A stretch of DNA of 64,000 bases from DATBHZ01 sp036557185 (GTDB lineage: Bacteria; Actinomycetota; Acidimicrobiia; IMCC26256; JAENVU01), in NCBI GenBank assembly GCA_036557185.1, contig DATBHZ010000117.1:1-64000 (forward strand). Reading direction: 5' to 3'. Positions 41,662-49,358 of this stretch are shown here, piece by piece. Both the position numbers and the translations under genes were made by a program. The notes under the pieces were generated by a model. The model was given only the letters and a program-made list of their open reading frames with translations. It was not told the origin of the DNA and did no database searches. Each line of letters opens with the position of its first letter. Positions within the stretch are counted from its first letter, which is position 1.

Positions 41662-41693
41662 TTTTCCACAGGCGTGTCCACAGGTGTGGAGAA
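41662..41693. promoter_or_regulatory. DnaA-box cluster at the dnaA start
   Basis: TTTTCCACA (41662-41670), GTGTCCACA (41674-41682) and, inverted, TTCTCCACA (41685-41693) lie within 32 bases just upstream of the dnaA ATG. Each is one base from the TTGTCCACA/TTATCCACA consensus. They fit DnaA autoregulation or a second part of the origin. Confidence 0.65.
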
Positions 41694-41990
41694 TCCGGAC
41701 GTCACAGCGCGCCTTTGCGCACCCTTCCGCCCGATCCCGAGGTGGCGGCCTGCCATGGGCACGAGGCCCCTCGGGGAAGTTTCGTCCCACCGAGGCCGAG
41801 GCGGTGGTACGAAGGCGGCGAACGTACCAAACGCGCGCTCACGCGACAAGGGAGAGATCCGCAACGACTCTCGCCGGAAAACGCCATCCGATGGGGACTT
41901 CCGCAGCGCTCGCGCGTCCTCGCGCGGCTCGTGGGGAGGCTTCCCCGAATCGCGCGCATCGTGGCGCAGAGCCGGCCGCGTCGCCGCGCG

Positions 41991-42020
41991 TTGCGGCTTC
42001 GGCCAACCCCGCCGTACAAT
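41991..42020 (+). promoter_or_regulatory. Predicted promoter of the rpmH/rnpA operon
   Basis: TTGCGG (41991-41996) and TACAAT (42015-42020) are separated by 18 bases, close to the housekeeping sigma consensus. Transcription would begin near 42027 and leave a leader of about 85 bases. Confidence 0.55.
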
Positions 42021-42100
42021 CAACGGTCCTTCGCGTTCTTCTGCCGGCCCATCCCATCCTCCGGGCCGCAGCCCGCCCAGACCCCGGCGCACGTTCTCTC

Positions 42101-42107
42101 GAGGAGG
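42101..42107 (+). promoter_or_regulatory. Shine-Dalgarno shared by two overlapping starts
   Basis: GAGGAGG precedes both ATG 42110 (two bases away, rnpA frame) and GTG 42114 (six bases away, rpmH frame). Spacing favours rpmH. The same site would serve the extended rnpA at lower efficiency. Confidence 0.75.
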
Positions 42108-42109
42108 CC

Positions 42110-42574
42110 ATGCGTGAAGCGGACCTTCCAGCCCAACAATCGGAAGCGCAAGAAGAAGCACGGCTTCCGCACCCGAATGAGGACACGCGCAGGTCGCGCG
42201 GTCCTCAAGTCGCGCCGTCGGCGCGGTCGGGCCCGTCTGTCGGCCTGACCTGGCGCGTTCGAGGTCATCGTGCCTTCGGGGAGCTCGCCCGAGCTGCGCC
42301 GCGTCGTGCAGGCGCGCTGTCCCTCCGGTACCGCGCGGGTTCCGACGCGGACGAGCCACCGCGGATCGCGTTCGCGATCGCGCGGAACGTGGGGTCGGCA
42401 CCGGTGAGGAACCGCCTGCGCCGCCGCCTCCGATCGGCAATGCGGTCGCTCGACCTCCGGCCGGGCAGCTCGTATCTCGTGGGCGCGGGGAGCGCCGCGG
42501 TGTCGAACACCTACGGCGAGCTTGTCTCGACGCTCGAAGACCTCGTGGCTTCCGCGCACGGAGACGCGCGGTGA
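42110..42574 (+). CDS. rnpA: RNase P protein component, N-terminally extended and overlapping rpmH
   Basis: The conserved part starts near 42251 (RGHRAFGELARAA) and contains IAFAIARNVGSAPVRNRLRR, the RNR motif that binds RNase P RNA. The frame has no ATG, GTG or TTG between 42113 and that point. The only standard start in range is ATG 42110, giving 154 residues with a ~45-residue extension written in another frame of the whole rpmH gene. Alternatively translation begins at CTG 42245, which overlaps the rpmH stop (CTGA) and would give 109 residues. The nested layout is known from Thermus rnpA/rpmH. The stop overlaps yidD (GTGA). Confidence 0.85.
   Translation: MREADLPAQQSEAQEEARLPHPNEDTRRSRGPQVAPSARSGPSVGLTWRVRGHRAFGELARAAPRRAGALSLRYRAGSDADEPPRIAFAIARNVGSAPVRNRLRRRLRSAMRSLDLRPGSSYLVGAGSAAVSNTYGELVSTLEDLVASAHGDAR
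42114..42248 (+). CDS. rpmH: 50S ribosomal protein L34
   Basis: 44 residues, the normal length: KRTFQPNNRKRKKKHGFRTR at the start and a GRAVLKSRRRRGRARLSA end, very basic as expected. GTG 42114 lies six bases after GAGGAGG. The whole gene lies inside the extended rnpA frame. It begins the rightward origin-flanking operon rpmH-rnpA-yidD-yidC-jag-rsmG. Confidence 0.97.
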   Translation: MKRTFQPNNRKRKKKHGFRTRMRTRAGRAVLKSRRRRGRARLSA

Positions 42575-42837
42575 GCGCCGACCCGCGCCCGACTCCTGCC
42601 GCGCGCGCGGCGATGACGGCAATCCGTGGCTACCAGCATCTGGCCTCCTGGACCCCCTCGCGGTGCCGCTTCTACCCCACCTGCTCGCAGTACGCGATCG
42701 AGGCGATCGCCGCGCACGGCGTCGTGCACGGTACCGGGCTCGGTCTCCGTCGGATCGGACGCTGCCACCCGTGGCACGCTGGTGGGTTCGACCCCGTTCC
42801 CGAGCCCCCTCGGTCTCCCCTCCCTCGAGCTAGGTAG
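42571..42837 (+). CDS. yidD: Membrane protein insertion efficiency factor YidD
   Basis: 88 residues with the YidD signature CRFYPTCSQYAIEAI and GRCHPWHAGGFDPVP. It assists the YidC insertase. The GTG start overlaps the rnpA stop by four bases. The yidC start follows five bases after its stop. Confidence 0.94.
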   Translation: MSADPRPTPAARAAMTAIRGYQHLASWTPSRCRFYPTCSQYAIEAIAAHGVVHGTGLGLRRIGRCHPWHAGGFDPVPEPPRSPLPRAR

Positions 42838-42842
42838 TCAGC

Positions 42843-43973
42843 ATGGGTTTCCTCGATCCGCTCAACAACGCACTCGGGTGGCTGCTCGCGTTCTTCTACA
42901 GCATCATCCCGAACACCGGGGTCGCGATCATCCTGCTGACCGTCGCGGTGCGCCTCGTTCTCTTCCCGCTGACCGCGAAGCAGGCGAAGTCGATGATCGC
43001 CATGCAACGCGTGCAGCCCGAGCTGAAGAAGCTTCAGGCGAAGTACAAGAACGACCGCCAGAAGCTCAGCGAAGAGACGATGAAGTTCTACAAGGAGAAC
43101 CAGATCAACCCGCTGTCGGGTTGTCTGCCGCTCATCTTGCAGATGCCGATCTGGTTCTCGTTGGTCGAGACGCTGCGCCGCATCCAGGAGTTCATCCCGA
43201 AGAGCTCGCAGATGTACCAGAGCGTCTGCGGCGGCCACGGGGCCTGCAAGAGCCCGAACCTGCAGTTCCTGGGCATGGACCTCACCAAGAGCGCGGCGCA
43301 CGCCGGCGGGATGCCGGGCGCGACCCCCTACTACATCCTCGTGGTCCTGCTCGTGGTCACGATGTTCCTCCAGCAGCGCCAGATGATGCGTTTCCAGACG
43401 CAGGTCAACCCACAGATGCAGATGATGTCGAGGGTGATGCCCGCCGTGTTCGGCGCCCTGTCGTTCATCTACCCCGCGGGTGTGGCGCTCTACTTCCTGG
43501 TCAGCACGGTCTGGCAGATCGGCCAGCAGGAGCTGGTGATTCGCACCATGGACAACGCGCCCGCTCCGGGAAAGGTGAAAGCCGTCGAAGCCGCGAGCGT
43601 GGTCGAGGGAGACGAGAGCAAGCCGAAACCCGCCGCCGGGCTCAAGGGCATGTTCGGCAACCTTCGAGCCCAACCGCAGCTCTCGAACGGCGGCGAATCG
43701 CAGAACGGCGCCTCGGGCGACGAAGCGGCCGCCGAAGGCGGGAAGGCGACGCAGTCGGCGAAGGCGTCCGGCGGGTCCTCGTCCGGTGCAGCGAAATCGG
43801 GTGGCGCCTCGCGTGGCGGCTCCGGGTCCGGCGCAGCGAAGACCGGCCCGAAGACCGGAGGCGCTGCCAAGTCGGGCGGAGCCAAGTCGGGCGGTGCCAA
43901 GTCCGGAGGCGGTCAGCGGTCCGGCGGAGGCCAGAGCAACCGTCGGCGGAACAACCGAAAGCGGAAGCGGTAG
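42843..43973 (+). CDS. yidC: Membrane protein insertase YidC
   Basis: 376 residues of the short YidC/Oxa1 type found in Gram-positive bacteria, without the large periplasmic domain. The core helices (TGVAIILLTVAVRLVLFPLT with the conserved arginine in the groove, LPLILQMPIWFSLVETLR, TPYYILVVLLVVTMFLQQRQ, GALSFIYPAGVALYFLVSTV) are all present. The cytoplasmic tail of ~125 residues ends in Gly/Ser/Ala/Lys repeats (KSGGA units) and an Arg-rich end that could contact the ribosome. Confidence 0.96.
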   Translation: MGFLDPLNNALGWLLAFFYSIIPNTGVAIILLTVAVRLVLFPLTAKQAKSMIAMQRVQPELKKLQAKYKNDRQKLSEETMKFYKENQINPLSGCLPLILQMPIWFSLVETLRRIQEFIPKSSQMYQSVCGGHGACKSPNLQFLGMDLTKSAAHAGGMPGATPYYILVVLLVVTMFLQQRQMMRFQTQVNPQMQMMSRVMPAVFGALSFIYPAGVALYFLVSTVWQIGQQELVIRTMDNAPAPGKVKAVEAASVVEGDESKPKPAAGLKGMFGNLRAQPQLSNGGESQNGASGDEAAAEGGKATQSAKASGGSSSGAAKSGGASRGGSGSGAAKTGPKTGGAAKSGGAKSGGAKSGGGQRSGGGQSNRRRNNRKRKR

Positions 43974-44810
43974 ATGGAGTGGGTCGAGACCACGGGGAAG
44001 TCGATCGAGGCAGCGCTGGATGCGGCGCTCGACGAGCTCGGTGTCCATGAGGACGATGTCGAGTACGAGGTCATCGAGGAGCCGCGGAGCGGATTTCTCG
44101 GCCGGCTGGGCGGCGCCGAGGCCCGGATCCGGGTGCGCATCCGGCCGGTGTCGCGCGAGAAGCCGGCGGATCGGCGGCGCCGGAGGGGCTCGGGCGGGTC
44201 ACGCGGTGGTCGTGACATGCAGCGGCCGCGCAGCCGGTCGGGCGCAGGATCCAGTGGAGGAAACGGCGCGCAGGGCTCGAAGAGCTCCCGGGGCCGAGGA
44301 GGACGCGGGGTGGAGTCGGGTGCGGAGGGCGACATGAGCGAGGTCATCGACATTCCGATCGAGCGCCAGGCGGCGTCGGTCACCGAGTTCGCGCGTGGGC
44401 TGGTCGACGCCTTCGGGTTCGACGCGGACATCTCCGAGGAGATCGAGGACGACACGATCACCCTTCGGATCGATGGCCCCGAGCTGGGTCTGCTCGTCGG
44501 CCCGAAGGGGGCGACCCTGTCCGCGATCGAGGAGCTCGCTCGTGCGGTGCTCCAGAAGGAGACCGGTGGGCACGGCGCCCGCCTGCGGGTCGACGTCGCG
44601 GGCTATCGGGCCAAGCGACGCGCCGCCCTCGAGGAGTTCGTGGAGGGTCTGGTCGAGAAGGTGCGAGCCAGCGGCAGCGAGCTGGCGCTGGAGCCCATGA
44701 GCTCCTCGGATCGCAAGGTCGTGCACGACACGGTGGCCGAGCTCGACGGCGTGGAGACCACGTCCGAGGGCGAGGAGCCACGGCGGCGAGTCGTCATTCG
44801 ACCCGTGTAG
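43974..44810 (+). CDS. jag: Jag/KhpB-like RNA-binding protein
   Basis: 278 residues. A Jag N-terminal domain (about 1-55, TTGKSIEAALDAALDELGV), a long basic Arg/Gly/Ser linker (about 60-120), a KH domain (ITLRIDGPELGLLVGPKGAT) and an R3H domain (MSSSDRKVVHDTVAELDGV). Homologues bind RNA and affect cell elongation and division. The ATG follows the yidC stop with no gap. Confidence 0.94.
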   Translation: MEWVETTGKSIEAALDAALDELGVHEDDVEYEVIEEPRSGFLGRLGGAEARIRVRIRPVSREKPADRRRRRGSGGSRGGRDMQRPRSRSGAGSSGGNGAQGSKSSRGRGGRGVESGAEGDMSEVIDIPIERQAASVTEFARGLVDAFGFDADISEEIEDDTITLRIDGPELGLLVGPKGATLSAIEELARAVLQKETGGHGARLRVDVAGYRAKRRAALEEFVEGLVEKVRASGSELALEPMSSSDRKVVHDTVAELDGVETTSEGEEPRRRVVIRPV

Positions 44811-45434
44811 ATGGACCGGGCGCCGCGCGCCGCGCTGGAGGCGCTGCTCACGGACGCCCGGACCCGGGGCTTCGTCGGGCCGGGGCCCATCGGTGCGCAC
44901 ATCACCCATGCCGAGGCGTGGGCGGCGATCCTCGCGGGTGAGCCGGGCCCGTTCCTCGATCTCGGGAGCGGCGCCGGCCTGCCGGGCTTGGTGCTCGCCC
45001 TCGAGCGGGCGCAGGACCACGCCACCCTGCTCGACGCCAGCGACCGCCGCGCTGCGTGGCTCGCCCACGCCGTCGACGAGCTGGACCTGTCCGGTCGAGT
45101 CGAGGTGCGCCGAGGGCGGGCCGAGACGGTCGGTCGGGAGCACGGGCTCCGGGAGGGCTATGCCCTGGTCGTGGCGCGCAGCTTCGGCTCCGCGGCGGAG
45201 ACCGCTGAGTGTGCCACCGCGTTCGCGCGCCTCGGAGGGGCCGTGAGCGTGAGCGAGCCGCCGGCGGCCGACCCGACCCGTTGGCCCGCGGACGAGGTCT
45301 GGCGGCTCGGCCTGGTCCTCGAACGGACAGTCGTGCATGACGGCGCCACGTTCGTTATCCTGCGGAAGCGAGGAACCTTGGGCGACCAGTTTCCTCGCCG
45401 CGACGGGCTGCCACATCATCGCCCACTGTGGTGA
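44811..45434 (+). CDS. rsmG: 16S rRNA (guanine527-N7)-methyltransferase RsmG
   Basis: 207 residues. SAM-binding motif I is FLDLGSGAGLPGLVLALE, with LLDASDRRAAWLAHAVDEL and VVARSFGSAAETAECA downstream. It methylates G527 of 16S rRNA. The ATG begins immediately after the jag stop. Its 3' end is followed at once by the parS sites and parA, the conserved order. Confidence 0.93.
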   Translation: MDRAPRAALEALLTDARTRGFVGPGPIGAHITHAEAWAAILAGEPGPFLDLGSGAGLPGLVLALERAQDHATLLDASDRRAAWLAHAVDELDLSGRVEVRRGRAETVGREHGLREGYALVVARSFGSAAETAECATAFARLGGAVSVSEPPAADPTRWPADEVWRLGLVLERTVVHDGATFVILRKRGTLGDQFPRRDGLPHHRPLW

Positions 45435-45438
45435 CGAC

Positions 45439-45452
45439 GTTCCACGTGGAAC
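45439..45452. other. parS centromere site 1
   Basis: GTTCCACGTGGAAC is a perfect 14-bp palindrome, the ParB-binding site with C:G in the position where many species have T:A (GTTTCACGTGAAAC). It lies five bases after the rsmG stop. Confidence 0.88.
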
Positions 45453-45500
45453 ATGTCGTCGCCGGGCCCCTACCGAGAGAGGAACCGTCGTGTCGACCGG

Positions 45501-45518
45501 AGGTTCCACGTGGAACCT
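45501..45518. other. parS centromere site 2
   Basis: AGGTTCCACGTGGAACCT is a perfect 18-bp palindrome with the same core as site 1, 64 bases away. Both sit within 170 bases upstream of parA and about 5 kb from the predicted oriC. Confidence 0.9.
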
Positions 45519-45599
45519 CTCGGTCCGAAAGTCTCGACCAGGGGAAGAGGATGCTCGGGAGGCTCCGCCTCGCGCCCGGCATCAGAGGGGACGTCGGTG

Positions 45600-46976
45600 A
45601 TGGCAAGTGAGGGGAACGACCTGAGGCGCCGCGGGCGGCGTCTCTTCGCTTCGCTCAGGAAGCAGGAAGATCCGCTCCAGCGACCCGACCAAGATGCGGG
45701 GGAGGTCGCGCCCCTCGGCCCGGACGCCACGCCACCCGAGATCGCGGACGACACCATCGACCTGACGGTCGACCGCCCGGAGCCTGCCGCCGGCATCGCG
45801 GACGATGCCTCGGGCGCGGGAAGCTTCGAGCCGGCGAGCGGACCCAGCGGTCGGTCACTGGCGCCATCAGCGCCGCAGCCCGACTCGGCTCCGGCCGCAG
45901 CGCCGAGGGGCGGCCCGTACGAGAACGTCGCGACCATCGCCCCCGACTCGGCGGCCCCGGCGAGCGCGGCTGCGCCACCGGACCCCGCGGCGCCGCAGCC
46001 GGTCGCCCGGCCGGATGCCGAGCCCGCGGCCCCGAGCACCCCGGAGCCGGCCACCGCGGCCGAGCGTGAGCCGGTGCCCGACACCCCCTCCCCGGCAACG
46101 ACCGCTCCGCACGCTGCCGAACCCGTCGGCGTCCCGTCCGACACCACGGCCGGGCGCGTGGGCGAGTCCGCCGAGGACCAGGAGTCGCTGCAATACGAGC
46201 TCCCGAGGATCATGGCGGTGGCGAACCAGAAGGGCGGCGTCGGCAAGACGACGACCACGGTGAGCCTCGGCGCCTCGCTCGCCGAGCTCGGGTTCCGCGT
46301 GCTGATCGTCGACCTCGACCCGCAGGGGAACGCCACGACCGGGCTCGGCATCAATGCAAGAAACCTGCAAGCTTCGGTCTACGACGTCATCATGAACGAC
46401 GCCGCGGTGGAGGACTGCGTCGAGCCGACCAGCCTCAAGAACCTGTTCCTCGCTCCCGCGACGATCGATCTCGCGGGTGCCGAGATCGAGCTGGTGCCCG
46501 CATTCAGCCGTGAGTTGAAGCTCCGCCGGGCGCTGCACGAGGTCCTGGACGAGTACGACTACATCATCATCGACTGCCCGCCGTCGCTCGGGCTGCTCAC
46601 CGTGAACGGGCTCGCCGCGGCGGACGACGTGATCGTGCCGATCCAGTGCGAGTACTACGCACTCGAGGGGCTGAGCCAGCTCGTCCGCAACGTGACGCTC
46701 GTGCGGACGAACCTCAACCCGACCCTCGACGTCCGCGGGATCGTCCTCACGATGTACGACGCCCGCACGAAGCTGGCCGACCAGGTGGAGCAGGAGGTGC
46801 GCGAGCACTTCGGCCCCACCGTGTACAAGACAGTCATCCCCCGGACGGTGCGGCTCTCGGAGGCGCCTTCGTTCGGGCAGCCGATCACTGTGTTCGATCC
46901 GACGTCCCGGGGGGCCATCGCCTATCGGGACCTTGCGAAAGAGGTGAGCAGTGGCGCGACGCGGCGGGCTGGGTAA
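45600..46976 (+). CDS. parA: Chromosome-partitioning ATPase ParA with long disordered N-terminus
   Basis: 458 residues. The deviant Walker A motif is VANQKGGVGKTTTTVSLGAS (about 208-227), with LIVDLDPQGNATTGLGI and IIIDCPPSLGLLTVNGLAAA following. The ATPase part is normal (about 250 residues), but it is preceded by ~200 residues rich in Ala, Pro, Asp and Glu with no fold visible. The ATG at 45600 is preferred; internal GTG codons could give shorter forms. The last 26 bases overlap parB. Confidence 0.95.
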   Translation: MASEGNDLRRRGRRLFASLRKQEDPLQRPDQDAGEVAPLGPDATPPEIADDTIDLTVDRPEPAAGIADDASGAGSFEPASGPSGRSLAPSAPQPDSAPAAAPRGGPYENVATIAPDSAAPASAAAPPDPAAPQPVARPDAEPAAPSTPEPATAAEREPVPDTPSPATTAPHAAEPVGVPSDTTAGRVGESAEDQESLQYELPRIMAVANQKGGVGKTTTTVSLGASLAELGFRVLIVDLDPQGNATTGLGINARNLQASVYDVIMNDAAVEDCVEPTSLKNLFLAPATIDLAGAEIELVPAFSRELKLRRALHEVLDEYDYIIIDCPPSLGLLTVNGLAAADDVIVPIQCEYYALEGLSQLVRNVTLVRTNLNPTLDVRGIVLTMYDARTKLADQVEQEVREHFGPTVYKTVIPRTVRLSEAPSFGQPITVFDPTSRGAIAYRDLAKEVSSGATRRAG

Positions 46977-47814
46977 AGGCCTGGGAGCACTGATACCGGC
47001 AGGCACCCCCGAGGGCTTCGGGGGTCTCGAGGAGATCCCGGTCGCGGCGATCCGACCGAACCAGTATCAGCCGCGCCAGCACTTCGACGAGGAGGAGCTC
47101 GCTGCCCTCGCGGAGTCGGTGCGGGAGGTCGGCATCCTCCAGCCGGTGCTCGTGCGCGCCGGCGGCGACGGCTACGAGCTGATCGCGGGAGAGCGGCGCT
47201 GGCGCGCCGCGCGCCGCGTCGGTCTCCAGCACATCCCCGCGCTCGTCCGGGACACCGACGACGCGTCGGCGTTGGAACAGGCCCTCATCGAGAACGTGCA
47301 CCGGACGGACCTCAACGCGCTCGAGGAAGCGGCTGCCTACCAGCAGCTGATCGAGGACTTCGACCTGACGCACGAGGAGGTCGCGACCCGGGTCGGGCGC
47401 AGCCGCGCGTCCGTGTCCAACACGCTCCGCCTCCTCCAGCTCCCGCCGTCGGTGCAACGGCTCGTGCGCGACCGCGCCCTCTCGATGGGCCACGCCAGGG
47501 CCCTCCTCGGTACTCCGGACCGAGCGATGCAGGAGACCCTCGCCAAGCGCGCCGTCTCCGAGGACCTCTCCGTACGCGCGCTCGAGGAAGCGATCCGACG
47601 CGGAGTGGACGGAGCAAGCGCGCCTGCCTCGCGCACCGGCTCACAGCCGACGGTCCTGCGGCCGCCAGGTCTGCTCGAGCTCGAGCAACTGCTGAGCGAT
47701 CACCTGAACACGCGCGTGCACATCGAGATGGGCACGAAGCGCGGCCGGGTGGAGATCGAGTTCTCGACGCTCGAAGACCTCGAACGGATCTACAAGGAGA
47801 TCACCGGCGGCTGA
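46951..47814 (+). CDS. parB: Chromosome-partitioning protein ParB
   Basis: 287 residues. A ParB/Srx CTPase domain contains RPNQYQPRQHFDEEELAALA and the GERRWRAARR nucleotide motif, followed by a helix-turn-helix (THEEVATRVGRSRASVSNTL) that binds parS and a C-terminal dimerisation part. The GTG start lies inside parA. It converges on the cwlM-like gene with 23 bases between stops. Confidence 0.97.
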   Translation: MARRGGLGKGLGALIPAGTPEGFGGLEEIPVAAIRPNQYQPRQHFDEEELAALAESVREVGILQPVLVRAGGDGYELIAGERRWRAARRVGLQHIPALVRDTDDASALEQALIENVHRTDLNALEEAAAYQQLIEDFDLTHEEVATRVGRSRASVSNTLRLLQLPPSVQRLVRDRALSMGHARALLGTPDRAMQETLAKRAVSEDLSVRALEEAIRRGVDGASAPASRTGSQPTVLRPPGLLELEQLLSDHLNTRVHIEMGTKRGRVEIEFSTLEDLERIYKEITGG

Positions 47815-47837
47815 GGAGGCGACGCCCGCCCGGCCGC

Positions 47838-48866
47838 TCACGGCACGGTGACCGGGGCCTCCTCGTCGGGAGCCTCTTCCACGCCGCGGCGGATGCCCGC
47901 CACGAGCGCCGCGCCGAGCCTGTCGGCGGTGCTCCCGAGCACCGCCATGCCGTCGGCGTCGTCCTCTCCGACGAGTGCGCACACGACCGCCGCCATGCGC
48001 GTCTCGCGCAGCACCGTGTACGCGCGCCCGCAGACCTCCCGCGCGGTGCTGGCGAGCAGCACGGCGCCGAGCTCGGCATCGATCGCGCGCGCGGTGCGAT
48101 AGCCGGCCTCGGACCGATAGCTACCCGACTCGTAGTAGAGGCAGCGAACGCCGCGACGGTCGCCCGCGCGTACCGCGACGAACAGGTCCGCGTGCCATTC
48201 GTTCGCTCGCGCGGCGAGCGTCTCGTCCTCCTCACCCGAGCTGTCAATGAGCATTGACGCCCCTGCGGCGTCGAGGCCGCGTGCGGTGAGGGTCCCGAGT
48301 TGTTCGAAGCCCGGGGCGATCGCGAGGAAGACGCGGTGCCCGGTGAACCGCCGCGGCCGGCGAAGCATCTCGCGTTCGCGCACGCCGGCGACGCCGCCGC
48401 TCGCCATCGCCCGGTAGCGCAGGAGCGTGGTGACCGTGGCCGGCCCCGCCACCCCGTCCACGGCGAGCCCCGCGTTGCGCTGGAACTCCCGCACGGCGGC
48501 GGCGGTCTCGGGCCCGAGGATGCCGTCTTCGCGGCCGGCGTCGAACCCGAGAGCGTTCAACCTTCGCTGGAGGTCGAGCACGTCGTCGCCGCGTTGGTTG
48601 GGGGAGCGGTGGTACAGCATCCGGTCCGCGAGGGCATAGCCGCTCTCGATCAGCGCGGTCCACGTCTCGTGTCCGCAGATCCCGTCGACCCGGATGCCCC
48701 GCTGCTCCTGGAAGCCGCGTACCGCCAGCTCGGTCCCGGCACCGAAGGTACCCGCCTGGTCGTCGCCGGTGGGATTGCCGCTGTCGGTCAGCCGGTGCTG
48801 GAGGTCGCGAACAGCGTCACCGGTGGCGCCGATTCGCAGGATCGTGCTGCGGCGAGGCGCCGGCAC
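47838..48866 (-). CDS. cwlM: CwlM-like protein: two peptidoglycan-binding domains and a degenerate amidase_3 domain
   Basis: About 342 residues. Two PG_binding_1 domains (about 8-70 and 80-145; DAVRDLQHRL, DDVLDLQRRLNALGFDAG) precede an amidase_3-like domain. Its first zinc-ligand segment reads LAIAPGFEQ instead of DPGHGG, and the later SIHAN-type segment reads LFVAVRAG, so both expected histidines are missing. No signal peptide is seen. The place between parB and trxA is that of mycobacterial cwlM, a regulator of MurA rather than a hydrolase. The GTG at 48866 is the likely start. Confidence 0.82.
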   Translation of the reverse strand: MPAPRRSTILRIGATGDAVRDLQHRLTDSGNPTGDDQAGTFGAGTELAVRGFQEQRGIRVDGICGHETWTALIESGYALADRMLYHRSPNQRGDDVLDLQRRLNALGFDAGREDGILGPETAAAVREFQRNAGLAVDGVAGPATVTTLLRYRAMASGGVAGVREREMLRRPRRFTGHRVFLAIAPGFEQLGTLTARGLDAAGASMLIDSSGEEDETLAARANEWHADLFVAVRAGDRRGVRCLYYESGSYRSEAGYRTARAIDAELGAVLLASTAREVCGRAYTVLRETRMAAVVCALVGEDDADGMAVLGSTADRLGAALVAGIRRGVEEAPDEEAPVTVP

Positions 48867-48888
48867 CCGTCGCGCCTCCGCCCGTGCC

Positions 48889-49218
48889 TCAGCCGATGAA
48901 CTCGGAGAGGTCCTGGAGGAGTTGCCCCTTGCCCTTCGCGCCCACGAGCCGCTTGACGGGTGCACCGTCGTTGAACACGAGCAGCGTCGGGATGCTCATC
49001 ACGTCGTACCGGCGCGCCGTCTCGGGGTTGTCGTCGACGTTGAGCTTCGCGATCTGCACGCGGCCCTCGTGCTCGCTGGCGATCTCTTCGAGCGCCGGGG
49101 CGATCATCTTGCACGGGCCGCACCACTCCGCCCAGAAGTCGACCACGACCGGAGTGCTCGCGCCCTTGACGGCTTCTTCGAAGGTGGAGTCGGAGACGGT
49201 CACGATCTTGTCAGACAC
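48889..49218 (-). CDS. trxA: Thioredoxin
   Basis: 109 residues with the redox site AEWCGPCKMIAP and the cis-proline segment MSIPTLLVF. Cytoplasmic disulfide reductase, reduced by the thioredoxin reductase encoded 140 bases upstream. The GTG start at 49218 follows a GGAAAGGA-type Shine-Dalgarno. Confidence 0.97.
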   Translation of the reverse strand: MSDKIVTVSDSTFEEAVKGASTPVVVDFWAEWCGPCKMIAPALEEIASEHEGRVQIAKLNVDDNPETARRYDVMSIPTLLVFNDGAPVKRLVGAKGKGQLLQDLSEFIG

Positions 49219-49358
49219 GATGGTCCTTTCCGGAGAGCGCCGACGAGACGCTCGACGCTCGGCCGGACGCTGTTACGGGCGCTCGGCAACCGATGGAGTG
49301 TAGCGATCCGTACAACGCGCGACGGGACCCGAAGCTTCCCGGCGGCGCGGGTCGCGCG

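Larger units (their letters stand above)
41694..42109. other. Intergenic region between dnaA and rpmH/rnpA
   Basis: About 415 bases with no convincing gene. It holds the divergent promoters of dnaA and the rpmH operon. One promoter-like pair and the shared Shine-Dalgarno are listed separately; I see nothing else of note. Confidence 0.7.
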
